In this document: positions 15,750-24,838 of the stretch, one piece after another
Numbering within the stretch: the first letter of the stretch is position 1
Layout of the letters: each line of letters begins with the position of its first letter
NCBI RefSeq assembly: GCF_006782915.1
Contig: NZ_VCNP01000053.1
Coordinates: 1-49,644 of the forward strand
Direction of reading: 5' to 3'
DNA from: Streptomyces calvus
GTDB lineage: Bacteria; Actinomycetota; Actinomycetes; Streptomycetales; Streptomycetaceae
DNA: 49,644 nt
Made by a program: the position numbers and the translations under genes
The notes under the pieces: generated by a model
What the model was told of the DNA's origin: nothing
Seen by the model: only the letters and a program-made list of their open reading frames with translations
The model's database searches: none

Positions 15750-15980
15750 ATGACTGCTCCGCTGACCCTCCCGGCCAGGGACCCGTACGCCCGCCTCGCG
15801 CGCGGCTGCCGGCCCCGCGGATGCCGCGCGCCCGCGCGCCGCGTCCACGGCCGCAGGGTCCGCTACGTCATCGGTGACGAACCCGGGCAGGTCAACGGGC
15901 GGCGATGGCAGCGCGCCCCACAGGGGCGCGGGGCAGTACCGGACATGCGACTGCGTCGCGTGAGCGCGACCGGCCGGTGA
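15750..15980 (+). CDS. trpM: TrpM/TrpX-like small basic protein of the trp operon
   Basis: 76 residues between trpC and trpB, the position of the gene called trpX or trpM in S. coelicolor, where TrpM was reported to modulate tryptophan synthesis and development. It is strongly basic, about a quarter arginine (RGCRPRGCRAPARRVHGRR), with a more ordered C-terminal half VRYVIGDEPGQVNGRRWQRAPQGRG containing its only Trp. There is no membrane segment or recognised domain. It has no ribosome-binding site but has a well-placed -10-like hexamer. The identification rests on position and size, not on a remembered sequence match; the start is uncertain. Confidence 0.65.
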   Translation: MTAPLTLPARDPYARLARGCRPRGCRAPARRVHGRRVRYVIGDEPGQVNGRRWQRAPQGRGAVPDMRLRRVSATGR

Positions 15981-16044
15981 CCGGCTGACAACCCCGCCCC
16001 CACGGCGATTGGTCCCCACACGACTCTCACCGTGAGGTTTTCGC

Positions 16045-17327
<1,283 letters not shown>

Positions 17328-17331
<4 letters not shown>

Positions 17332-18143
17332 GCGGGAACATCCAACTGCTGAACGACACCCTCGCCGCGGCGAAGGCCGAGGGGCGTGCCGCCCTGATCG
17401 CCTACCTGCCGGCCGGGTTCCCGACCGTCGACGGCGGCATCGCAGCCGTCAAGGCGGCCCTGGACGGCGGCGCCGACGTCGTCGAGGTGGGTCTGCCGCA
17501 CAGCGACCCGGTGCTCGACGGACCGGTCATCCAGACCGCCGACGACATCGCCCTGCGCGGCGGCGTCCGCATCGCCGACGTGATGCGCACGGTCCGCGAG
17601 GCGCACGCGGCCACCGGCAGGCCGATCCTCGTGATGACCTACTGGAACCCCATCGACCGCTACGGCGTGGAGCGGTTCACCGCCGAACTCGCCGAGGCCG
17701 GCGGCGCCGGGTGCATCCTGCCCGACCTGCCCGTGCAGGAGTCGGCGCTGTGGCGCGAGCACGCCGACAAGCACGGCCTCGCCACGGTGTTCGTGGTCGC
17801 GCCCAGCAGCAAGGACGAGCGGCTCGCCGAGATCACCGCGGTGGGCAGCGGCTTCGTCTACGCCGCCTCCCTGATGGGCGTCACCGGCACCCGCGAGTCG
17901 GTCAGTTCGCAGGCCGAGGACCTGGTGCGGCGCACCCGCGCCACCACCGCCACGCCGGTCTGCGTCGGACTCGGCGTCTCCACCCCGGCGCAGGCCGCCG
18001 AGGTCGCCGGGTTCGCCGACGGAGTGATCGTCGGCTCCGCCTTCGTCAAGCGGATGCTGGACGCCGACGACGACACCGCCGCCGTCGAGGCCGTCCGCAC
18101 GCTCGCCGGCGAACTGGCCCGGGGCGTGCGCGGACAGGTGTGA
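17328..18143 (+). CDS. trpA: Tryptophan synthase alpha chain
   Basis: 271 residues, TIM barrel that splits indole-3-glycerol phosphate to indole and G3P; indole is channelled to TrpB. The catalytic Glu is in DVVEVGLPHSDP and the second catalytic Asp in VLDGPVIQ; MTYWNPI, LPDLPVQES and FVVAPSSKDER follow; the phosphate loop is GLGVSTPAQ and GVIVGSAFV. GTG at 17328 overlaps the trpB stop. A long perfect hairpin at 18198-18226 closes the operon. Confidence 0.97.
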
Positions 18144-18197
18144 CCGGCCGGGTGTCCGCAGGTAGTCATACGGGTCCCTCGTAAGGGTGGACCTGGG

Positions 18198-18226
18198 ACC
18201 GGGGAGGCGCTCAGCGCCTCCCCGGT
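18198..18226 (+). terminator. Perfect hairpin after trpA
   Basis: ACCGGGGAGGCGCT (18198-18211) and its exact reverse complement (18213-18226) flank a single base, giving a very stable hairpin. It starts 55 bases after the trpA stop and ends 14 bases before the next gene's GTG, which argues against the earlier in-frame start at 18187. Confidence 0.75.
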
Positions 18227-18240
18227 TCGTTCTGCGGGGT

Positions 18241-19017
18241 GTGAGCGAGAAGAACCGTGAGGGAAAGCGCACCGCCCGTGAGCGGCTGGCGGTCGAGCGC
18301 GAGAAGCAGAAGTCCGCGGAGAAGCGGCGCCGTGGCCTGATCGTGGGCGCGAGCGTGGTCGGCGTCCTGGGGCTGGCGGCGGTGATCGGCGTCGTCGCCG
18401 CCAACGCGGACAAGGAGGACCGGAGCGACGCCGCCGGGCCGGTCGTGGCGCCCTCGGGAGCGCTGGGCAAGGACGGCACGGCCATCCCGGTCGGGAAGCA
18501 GGACGCCAAGGCCACGCTCACCGTGTGGGAGGACTTCCGCTGCCCGGCCTGCAAGGTCTTCGAGCAGGAGTACAGCCCCACGATTCACGAGCTGACCGAG
18601 GCCGGGCAGCTCAAGGTGGAGTACCACCTGGTCACCCTGATCGACGGCGGCATGGGCGGCACCGGCTCCCGCAACGCGGCCAACGCCGCCGCCTGCGCCC
18701 AGGACGCCGGGCACTTCGCCGACTACCACGACGTGCTGTTCCGCAACCAGCCGATGGAGAGCGACGACGCCTTCGCCGACAACGGCAAGCTGATCGAGCT
18801 GGCCGGCAAGGTCGACGGCCTCGACACGCCCGCGTTCCGTTCCTGTGTCGAGGACGGCAAGCACAACGGCTGGGTCGCCAAGTCCCACGAGGCGTTCATG
18901 AAGGGCGGCTTCAACGGCACGCCGACGGTTCTGTTCGACGGCAGGAACATCTACCAGGACCGGTCGATGACCCCCGAGAAGTTCAAGCAGATGGTCCAGC
19001 AGGCCGACAAGGGCTAG
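18241..19017 (+). CDS. Membrane-anchored DsbA-like thioredoxin-domain protein
   Basis: 258 residues from GTG at 18241. A charged cytoplasmic N-terminus (EKNREGKRTARERLAVEREKQ) precedes one membrane helix, RGLIVGASVVGVLGLAAVIGVVAA, near residues 36-60, leaving the rest outside. The external part is a thioredoxin_4 (DsbA-like) domain: LTVWEDFRCPACKVFEQEY with a CPAC redox motif near residue 100, a helical insertion, and cis-Pro region FNGTPTVLFDG. It probably forms or shuffles disulfides in exported proteins. It is followed by lgt, another envelope gene. The 18187 start would place the terminator hairpin inside the coding region. Confidence 0.88.
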   Translation: MSEKNREGKRTARERLAVEREKQKSAEKRRRGLIVGASVVGVLGLAAVIGVVAANADKEDRSDAAGPVVAPSGALGKDGTAIPVGKQDAKATLTVWEDFRCPACKVFEQEYSPTIHELTEAGQLKVEYHLVTLIDGGMGGTGSRNAANAAACAQDAGHFADYHDVLFRNQPMESDDAFADNGKLIELAGKVDGLDTPAFRSCVEDGKHNGWVAKSHEAFMKGGFNGTPTVLFDGRNIYQDRSMTPEKFKQMVQQADKG

Positions 19018-19099
19018 CGACGCTCCAGCGACTCCGCGCTCTCCGGTCCTGTTATGGAGCCGTAGCCGGGCTGCCTGCCGTGCGGGCGGTCCGGCACGG

Positions 19100-19105
19100 T
19101 AGCGT
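19100..19105 (+). promoter_or_regulatory. Putative -10 element of lgt
   Basis: TAGCGT lies 10 bases before ATG at 19116, predicting a leader of only a few bases. No ribosome-binding site is evident. Confidence 0.35.
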
Positions 19106-19115
19106 CGACCCTGCC

Positions 19116-20153
19116 ATGGAACTTGCCTACATTCCCAGCCCGTCGAGCGGGGTGCTGTACCTCGGCCCCGTTCCGCTGCGCGGCTACGCGTTCTGCATCA
19201 TCATCGGTGTCTTCGTCGCCGTCTGGCTCGGCAACAAGCGCTGGATCGCCCGGGGCGGACGGCCCGGCACGGTGGCCGACATCGCTGTCTGGGCCGTGCC
19301 GTTCGGCCTGGTCGGCGGCAGGCTCTACCACGTGATCACGGACTACCAGCTGTACTTCAGCGAGGGCCGTGACTGGGTGGACGCCTTCAAGATCTGGGAG
19401 GGCGGCCTCGGCATCTGGGGCGCGATCGCCTTCGGCGCGCTCGGCGCGTGGATCGGCTGCCGCCGCCGTGGTGTCCCGATGCCCGCCTACGCCGACGCCG
19501 TCGCGCCGGGCATCGCCCTCGCGCAGGCGATCGGCCGCTGGGGCAACTGGTTCAACCAGGAGCTGTACGGGCGGGCCACCGATCTGCCGTGGGCGGTGGA
19601 GATCACCTCCTCCTCCGACGGACGGGTCCCGGGCACCTACCACCCGACGTTCCTGTACGAGTCGCTGTGGTGCGTCGGTGTGGCGCTGCTGGTGATCTGG
19701 GCGGACCGCCGCTTCCGGCTCGGCCACGGACGGGCGTTCGCGCTGTACGTCGCCGCGTATTGCGTGGGCCGGTTCTGGATCGAGTACATGCGCGTCGACG
19801 AGGCGCACCACATCCTCGGTCTGCGCCTGAACAACTGGACCTCGATCCTGGTGTTCCTGCTCGCGGTGCTGTACATCGTGCTGTCGGCGCGCAAGCGGCC
19901 CGGGCGTGAGGACGTGGTGGAGCCGGGTGCCGCCTCCGACGGTGAGCCGGTGTCCGGCGACGGCGCCGGTGGGGCCGCGGCCGAGGGCGAGGCCGTGGTG
20001 AAGGACGAGGCGGAGCCGGCGGACGCCGGGAACGACGCGGCCGAGTCGTCGGACGCGAAGAAGGACGCGGCCGAGCCTGCGGACGCCGAGAAGGACGCCG
20101 ACGCGGCGGAGGAGCAGTCCAAGGACGGCGCCGGGTCGGCCGGGAAGAGCTGA
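19116..20153 (+). CDS. lgt: Prolipoprotein diacylglyceryl transferase
   Basis: 345 residues, polytopic membrane enzyme that moves diacylglycerol from phosphatidylglycerol to the lipobox cysteine of prolipoproteins. The Lgt signature GRWGNWFNQELYGRATDLPW is present at about residues 143-162; RGYAFCIIIGVF, GGRLYHVITDY, EGGLGIWGAIAFG, YHPTFLYESLW and GRFWIEYMRVDEA are other conserved blocks. Seven membrane helices are likely. The last 75 residues after the final helix form an acidic Ala/Asp/Glu/Lys-rich tail with near repeats (AEPADAGNDAAESSDAKKDAAEPADAEKD split over two units), much longer than in E. coli Lgt and probably disordered in the cytoplasm. Confidence 0.96.
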   Translation: MELAYIPSPSSGVLYLGPVPLRGYAFCIIIGVFVAVWLGNKRWIARGGRPGTVADIAVWAVPFGLVGGRLYHVITDYQLYFSEGRDWVDAFKIWEGGLGIWGAIAFGALGAWIGCRRRGVPMPAYADAVAPGIALAQAIGRWGNWFNQELYGRATDLPWAVEITSSSDGRVPGTYHPTFLYESLWCVGVALLVIWADRRFRLGHGRAFALYVAAYCVGRFWIEYMRVDEAHHILGLRLNNWTSILVFLLAVLYIVLSARKRPGREDVVEPGAASDGEPVSGDGAGGAAAEGEAVVKDEAEPADAGNDAAESSDAKKDAAEPADAEKDADAAEEQSKDGAGSAGKS

Positions 20154-20176
20154 CGCCGACCGTCCGTCGTACGTCG

Positions 20177-20211
20177 CGGAGGGCGCCCGGAGACGATCCG
20201 GGCGCCCTCCG
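20177..20211. terminator. Bidirectional terminator between lgt and the CitE-like gene
   Basis: CGGAGGGCGCCCGGA (20177-20191) pairs perfectly with TCCGGGCGCCCTCCG (20197-20211) around a five-base loop. It lies between convergent genes and could serve both. Confidence 0.8.
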
Positions 20212-20265
20212 CGTGTCCGGGCCCCAAGCGGTGCGCGCGGAGCGGCGCCGTGCGGGCGGCGGGTT

Positions 20266-21096
20266 TCAGTCCCGCCGGGCCAGGGCGAGGGTGCGGTGGG
20301 CCGCCGTCACCACCGCCGCGTCGACGAAGGTGCCGTCGGGCAGGGCCTGGGCGCCCTGGTGTGCGGCCGCCGCCTTGAGGACGGTCTCCGCCTGTTCGAT
20401 CTCCTCCTCCGTGGGCAGGTAGGCCCGCTCGATGACCGGCAGCTGCCGTGGATGGATCGCGGCGCGGCCGAGGAAGCCCAGGGAGCGGCCGCGCAGGCAG
20501 GAGGCCCGCAGGCCGTCCAGGTCCCGGGTGTCCGGGTGGACGGACTGCGCGGGCGGGGCCAGGCCCGCCGCCCGCGCGGCGACGACCACCCGGGAGCGGC
20601 ACCAGTCCAGGCCCGCGTCGTCCCGTACGCCCAGGTCGGCCCGTAGGTCCGCCTCGCCGATGGCGATGCCGCGCAGGGACGGGTGGGCGCGGGCCACGGC
20701 GTGCGCGCGTTCGATGCCGAGGGCCGTCTCCAGGAGTGCGTACAGCGGGAGCGTTCCGCCGTGCGCGGACACGGCGCGGCGGGCGACGCGCACCACGTCG
20801 GCCGGCGAGGACACCTTGGGCAGCCGCAGCCCGGACAGGCCGGGGGCTGTGGTGAGGGCCGCGAGGTCCGAGCGGCCCCACGGGCCGGACAGGGCGTTGA
20901 CGCGGACGTGCACCGGGACCGGCTGCGGTGTGCGCAGCAGTTCGGCGGTGGCCTCGCGGGCGTAGCCCTTGCGGTCGGGGGCGACCGCGTCCTCCAGGTC
21001 GATCACCACCACGTCGGCCCCGGCGACGAGTGCCTTCGCCACCACGGAGGGACGGTCGCCGGGCGCGTACAGCCAGGTCAGCGGGTGGGCCGTCAC
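20266..21096 (-). CDS. CitE-like CoA-ester lyase (HpcH/HpaI aldolase/citrate lyase family)
   Basis: 276 residues from GTG at 21096. The fold matches CitE/malyl-CoA lyase-like TIM barrels: LYAPGDRPSVVAKALVAGAD with the substrate Arg, VVVIDLEDAVAPDRK, HVRVNALSGPWG, GLRLPKVSSPADV, YALLETALGIERA with the Mg-ligand Glu, and IAIGEADLRADLG with the second acidic ligand, then AAIHPRQLPVIERAY. The enzymes cleave or form C-C bonds in CoA thioesters such as citramalyl-CoA or malyl-CoA. It is the last gene of a six-gene operon and overlaps the CoA-transferase gene by four bases, so it probably acts on the CoA ester that enzyme makes. Confidence 0.85.
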   Translation of the reverse strand: MTAHPLTWLYAPGDRPSVVAKALVAGADVVVIDLEDAVAPDRKGYAREATAELLRTPQPVPVHVRVNALSGPWGRSDLAALTTAPGLSGLRLPKVSSPADVVRVARRAVSAHGGTLPLYALLETALGIERAHAVARAHPSLRGIAIGEADLRADLGVRDDAGLDWCRSRVVVAARAAGLAPPAQSVHPDTRDLDGLRASCLRGRSLGFLGRAAIHPRQLPVIERAYLPTEEEIEQAETVLKAAAAHQGAQALPDGTFVDAAVVTAAHRTLALARRD

Positions 21097-22298
21097 AGGG
21101 CGCCCTCCGCGCGCAGCGCCGCGAGGTCGTCCGGGGTGAGGCCGAGCCCGGTCAGCACCTCCTCGGTGTCCGCGCCGTGCGGACGGCCCGCCCAGCGGAT
21201 CGCGCCCGGCGTGGCCGAGAGCCGGAACAGGACGTTCTGCATGCGCAGCGGGCCCAGCTCGGGATCGTCGACGGTGGTGATCGTGCCCAGCGCCTGGTAC
21301 TGCGGGTCCGCCATGACGTCCCGGACGTCCTGGACGGGCGCGACGGCCGCCTCCGCCTTCTCGAAGGCCGCCAGCACGTCGGTGCGGGTGTGCCGGGCGA
21401 TCCAGCCGCCGACCGCCTCGTCCAGGACGTCCGCGTGCCGGGCCCGGCCCGCGCCGGTGGCGAACCACGGCTCCTCGGTCAGCTCGGGCCGGCCCACCAG
21501 GTGCATGACCCGCTCGGCGATCGACTGGGCCGAGGTGGAGACGGCGACCCAGGTGCCGTCGGCGGTGAGGTAGGTGCCGCGCGGGGCGTTGTTCTGGGAG
21601 CGGTTGCCGGTGCGGGGCTGGACGTGACCGAGCTGGTCGTACCAGGTCGGCTGGGGTCCGAGCGCGGTGAGGATCGGCTCGATCAGCGCCATGTCGACGA
21701 CCTGGCCCTCACCGGTGCGGTCCCGGCCCGCCAGCGCCGCCATCACCGCGTACGCCGTGGTCAGACCGGCGATGGAGTCCGCCAGTCCGAACGGCGGCAG
21801 GGTCGGCGGCGCGTCCGGTTCGCCGGTGATCGCGGCGAAGCCGCTCATCGCCTCGGCGAGCGTGCCGAACCCGGGCCGGTGCGCGTACGGGCCGAACTGG
21901 CCGAAGCCGGTGACCCGGGCCAGGACCAGGCGGGGGTTGACGGCGGACAGCTCCGGCCAGCCCAGGTCCCACTTCTCCAGGGTGCCGGGGCGGAAGTTCT
22001 CGATGACCACGTCGGTGTTCTCGACCAGGCGCAGCAGGGTGGCCCGGCCGCCCGGCTTGGACAGGTCGAGGGAGATGGTGCGCTTGTTGCGGCCGAGCAC
22101 CTTCCACCACAGGCCGATGCCGTCCTTCGACGGGCCGTGGCCGCGGGAGGGGTCCGGTTTCCTCGGGTGCTCGACCTTCACGACCTCCGCGCCGAAGTCG
22201 CCGAGCAGGGTCGCGGCGAGCGGGCCGGCGAAGAGGGTGGCGAGGTCCAGGACGCGCAGGCCGGTCAGCGGCGGGTCGGTGGGGGAGGGGCGGCTCAT
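21093..22298 (-). CDS. CaiB/BaiF family III CoA-transferase
   Basis: 401 residues. Family III CoA-transferases move CoA between carboxylates. The conserved start GLRVLDLATLFAGPLAATLLGDFGAEVVKVE is present, with NKRTISLDLSKPGG, DVVIENFRPGTLEKW, RLVLARVTGFGQFGPY and GLADSIAGLTTAYAVMAALAGR; the Asp of GQVVDMALIEP is at the position of the catalytic Asp that forms the acyl-enzyme. Donor and acceptor acids are unknown. ATG at 22298 overlaps the stop of the upstream ADP-ribosylglycohydrolase-like gene (ATGA), and its stop overlaps the CitE-like GTG. Confidence 0.9.
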   Translation of the reverse strand: MSRPSPTDPPLTGLRVLDLATLFAGPLAATLLGDFGAEVVKVEHPRKPDPSRGHGPSKDGIGLWWKVLGRNKRTISLDLSKPGGRATLLRLVENTDVVIENFRPGTLEKWDLGWPELSAVNPRLVLARVTGFGQFGPYAHRPGFGTLAEAMSGFAAITGEPDAPPTLPPFGLADSIAGLTTAYAVMAALAGRDRTGEGQVVDMALIEPILTALGPQPTWYDQLGHVQPRTGNRSQNNAPRGTYLTADGTWVAVSTSAQSIAERVMHLVGRPELTEEPWFATGAGRARHADVLDEAVGGWIARHTRTDVLAAFEKAEAAVAPVQDVRDVMADPQYQALGTITTVDDPELGPLRMQNVLFRLSATPGAIRWAGRPHGADTEEVLTGLGLTPDDLAALRAEGAL

Positions 22299-23662
22299 GG
22301 GCGGGAGGCCTCCAGACGGGTCAGACGGGCCAGGGTGTCGAAGCCGGTGCCGTGGAAGTCGCCGACGGAGGTGGCCAGCCGGTTCTTCAGCGGCGCCGTC
22401 CAGCGTTCGGGCAGCGCGTCGGGCGAACCGGCGAGCAGGGCGGCGACGGAACCGGCGGTCGCTCCGTTGGAGTCGGTGTCCCAGCCGCCGGAGACGGCAC
22501 GGCAGACGGAGCCGGCGAAGTCGCCGTCGGCGTGGGTGAGGGCGGCGGCGATCAGCGCGGTGTTGGGGACGGCGTGCACCCAGTGGTGGGTGGCGGCGTA
22601 CCGGTCGTGCAGCAGGTCGACGACGGTGGCGAAGTCGCCGTGCTCCCGGGCCAGTCGGACCGCGTGGGTGACGGCGCGGGCGAGCCGGGAGCGGGGCGGG
22701 ACGACGGTGAGGCCGGTGCGCAGACAGGAGTGCACGTCGCGGTCTCCGCCGGCGGCGGCCGCGATGACGGCGGCGGTGAACATCGCCGCGTACACGCCGT
22801 TCGCGGTGTGGGTGAGGGTGGCGTCGCGGTGGGCCGCCGCGGCCGCGGCGGCCGGGTCGCCCGGGTTGGTCCAGCCGTGCACGTCGGCGCGGATCAGCGC
22901 GCCGATCCACTCGCGGAACGGGTTGTGGTGGCGGGCGGTCAGCGGGGGTTCGAGGCCGGCCAGGAGGTTGCGGTAGGCGATCCGCTCGGCGGTGAAGGTG
23001 CGGCCGGCGGGGAGTTCGTCGAGCCAGACGCGGGCCACGTCGGTGGTGGTGAAGGACCGGCCGTGGCGCTGGAGGACGAGGAGGCCGAGCAGCGGGTAGT
23101 TGAGGTCGTCGTCCTCGGGCATGCCGTCGATGTTCTCGGCCAGCGAGGTGGCCGCGGAACGGCGGTTCCACGGGTGGCGGGCGAGCAGGTCGGCGGGGAC
23201 GCCGCGGGCGGTGAAGTACGTGGTCAGGGGCCAGTTGCCGGCCGCCCGCGCGAGGCTGCGGATGCCGTCGAGGGGCAGCTTCTCGACCGGTTTGCCCAGC
23301 AGGCAGCCGACGGCCCGGCCCAGCCAGGCCGCCTCCAGGCGTGCGGTGTCCGGCGGGGCCGGGCGGTGCGCGGGCGGCTCCGGCCAGTCGGGGCACAGCG
23401 CCCGGACGGCGGCGAGGCCGGTCGGTTCGTCGTCCGTCAGCGCGCTCGGCAGCTCGGACAGTTCGTCCAGCAGGTCGGTGGCCAGCAGACGCAGGTAGCG
23501 GGAGGCCGGCCGGGCGGACGCGCCCGCGGTGAGCGGGGCGTCGGGGCCGCCGGCCGCGCGCCAGCGGGCGGCGACCGCCGACGGTTCGCGGCCGTCCAGG
23601 ACCGCCTGGCGCAGCTCGTGTCCGATGAGGTCCTCCGGCTGGACCCAGGTCAGTCGGAGCAT
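22295..23662 (-). CDS. ADP-ribosylglycohydrolase-family protein with extra N-terminal region
   Basis: 455 residues. The first 105 residues (MLRLTWVQPEDLIGHELRQ) form a helical region not found in its three paralogues here. The ARH fold follows: LEAAWLGRAVGCLLGKPVEKLPL at 110-131, where the usual GDAxG is GCLLG; MPEDDDLNYPLL at 181-192 in the place of the TDDT motif, keeping the Asp pair; and GGWDTDSNGATAGSVAAL at 392-409, a good match to the GxDxDS metal motif. So most magnesium ligands are kept but the first loop is altered. ARH enzymes remove ADP-ribose or other N-glycosidic groups using two Mg ions. It overlaps its downstream gene by 4 and its upstream paralogue by 13 bases. Confidence 0.85.
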   Translation of the reverse strand: MLRLTWVQPEDLIGHELRQAVLDGREPSAVAARWRAAGGPDAPLTAGASARPASRYLRLLATDLLDELSELPSALTDDEPTGLAAVRALCPDWPEPPAHRPAPPDTARLEAAWLGRAVGCLLGKPVEKLPLDGIRSLARAAGNWPLTTYFTARGVPADLLARHPWNRRSAATSLAENIDGMPEDDDLNYPLLGLLVLQRHGRSFTTTDVARVWLDELPAGRTFTAERIAYRNLLAGLEPPLTARHHNPFREWIGALIRADVHGWTNPGDPAAAAAAAHRDATLTHTANGVYAAMFTAAVIAAAAGGDRDVHSCLRTGLTVVPPRSRLARAVTHAVRLAREHGDFATVVDLLHDRYAATHHWVHAVPNTALIAAALTHADGDFAGSVCRAVSGGWDTDSNGATAGSVAALLAGSPDALPERWTAPLKNRLATSVGDFHGTGFDTLARLTRLEASRP

Positions 23663-24831
23663 GGCGTGCCGTCCAGCCGTGCGAACGCCTCCTCGTGGGC
23701 GCGGCGGCGCCGCACGTCACGGGCGAACACCTCGCGGGTCACGGCGGTCAGTGCGGCCGCCGGTTCCCACAGGTCGAGCCGGCTGGCCTCCGCCACGGTC
23801 TTGGCCCAGTCGTCCGGGACCGGCGACCCGAGGGCGCCGGTCACGGCACCGGCCATGGTGGCGATGGAGTCGCAGTCACGGCCGTAGTTCACCGCGCCCA
23901 GCACGGCGTGCCGGAAGTCGCCGCCGGCCACCACCACCATGCCCAGCGCGACGGGGAGTTCCTCGATGGCGTGCAGCCGGGACGGACGGCGGGCGCCCAG
24001 GGACGGCGAACGGTAGTCGGGGCCCACGGTGTCGAACGGCGCCACCGCCTCCCGCAGCGGACGCAGCGCCGACTCGACGTCGGTGTGCCGCGCCGCCTCC
24101 TCGCAGACCCGCTCGATCGCCGCCCGCGTGCCGTCCTTCGCCAGGGACAGACACGCGGCGACCACCGAGTCCGCCGTCGCGTCCGGCGCGCACGCCGCCG
24201 CCACGGCCGCGGCGAAGACCCCGGCCGCCTCCCTGCCGTACGACGACTGGTGGGCGCCCGCCACGTCCAGCGCCTCGGCGTAGGCGGCGGCCGGGTGGGC
24301 GGCGTTGACCAGGCCGACCGGGGCCATGTACATCGCCGCACCGCAGTTGACGATGTTGCCGGTGCCCGCCTCGCGCGGGTCGACGTGACCGTAGTGCAGC
24401 CGCGCCACCAGCCACTTCTCCGCGAGGAAGATCCGCTGCAGGGGCAGTGCCTCCGCCTCCAGCTCGGGGATCCAGCGCGGGTTCGTCATCAGGTCGGGTA
24501 CCAGGTGGTCGGCGACCGCGTAGGCGTCCAGGTGGTCGCGGACCGTCGCGTAGACCCGGACCAGTGCGTGCGTCATCAGGGTGTCGTCGGTGACGTGGCC
24601 GTCGCCCTTGTGGTACGGGGCGATGGGGCGGGCGGTGCGCCAGTCGTCGCCGTTCCACGGGCCGACGACGCCGTGCACGCGGCCGCCGTGGCGCTCGACG
24701 ATCTGCTCCGGGGAGTAGCCCTCGACCGGTCCGCCGAGGGCGTCGCCGACGGCGGCCCCCACCAGGGCGCCGGTGATCCGCTCGTCCAGCGGAACATCCC
24801 GGCCGGTGTTTTGTACCTCTTCACGCTTCAT
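23650..24831 (-). CDS. ADP-ribosylglycohydrolase-family protein, canonical motifs
   Basis: 393 residues from ATG at 24831. All three metal-binding blocks are intact: ITGALVGAAVGDALGGPVEG (GDALG at 29-33), GHVTDDTLMTHALV (TDDT at 81-84) and NYGRDCDSIATMAGAVTGAL (GRDCDS at 317-322). A longer insertion between the first two blocks (GVVGPWNGDDWRTARPIAPYHKGD) and another with TGNIVNCGAAMYMAPVGLVNAAHP suggest a particular substrate. It is likely an active N-glycosidase of the ARH family; substrate not inferable. It begins 8 bases after the stop of its upstream paralogue and overlaps the next one by 13 bases. Confidence 0.9.
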   Translation of the reverse strand: MKREEVQNTGRDVPLDERITGALVGAAVGDALGGPVEGYSPEQIVERHGGRVHGVVGPWNGDDWRTARPIAPYHKGDGHVTDDTLMTHALVRVYATVRDHLDAYAVADHLVPDLMTNPRWIPELEAEALPLQRIFLAEKWLVARLHYGHVDPREAGTGNIVNCGAAMYMAPVGLVNAAHPAAAYAEALDVAGAHQSSYGREAAGVFAAAVAAACAPDATADSVVAACLSLAKDGTRAAIERVCEEAARHTDVESALRPLREAVAPFDTVGPDYRSPSLGARRPSRLHAIEELPVALGMVVVAGGDFRHAVLGAVNYGRDCDSIATMAGAVTGALGSPVPDDWAKTVAEASRLDLWEPAAALTAVTREVFARDVRRRRAHEEAFARLDGTPCSD

Positions 24832-24838
24832 GCCCGAA

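Noticed and set aside
18187..18240. Earlier ATG-type start for the DsbA-like gene
   Set aside because: It would put the 29-base perfect terminator hairpin of trpA inside the coding region and adds residues with no family support.
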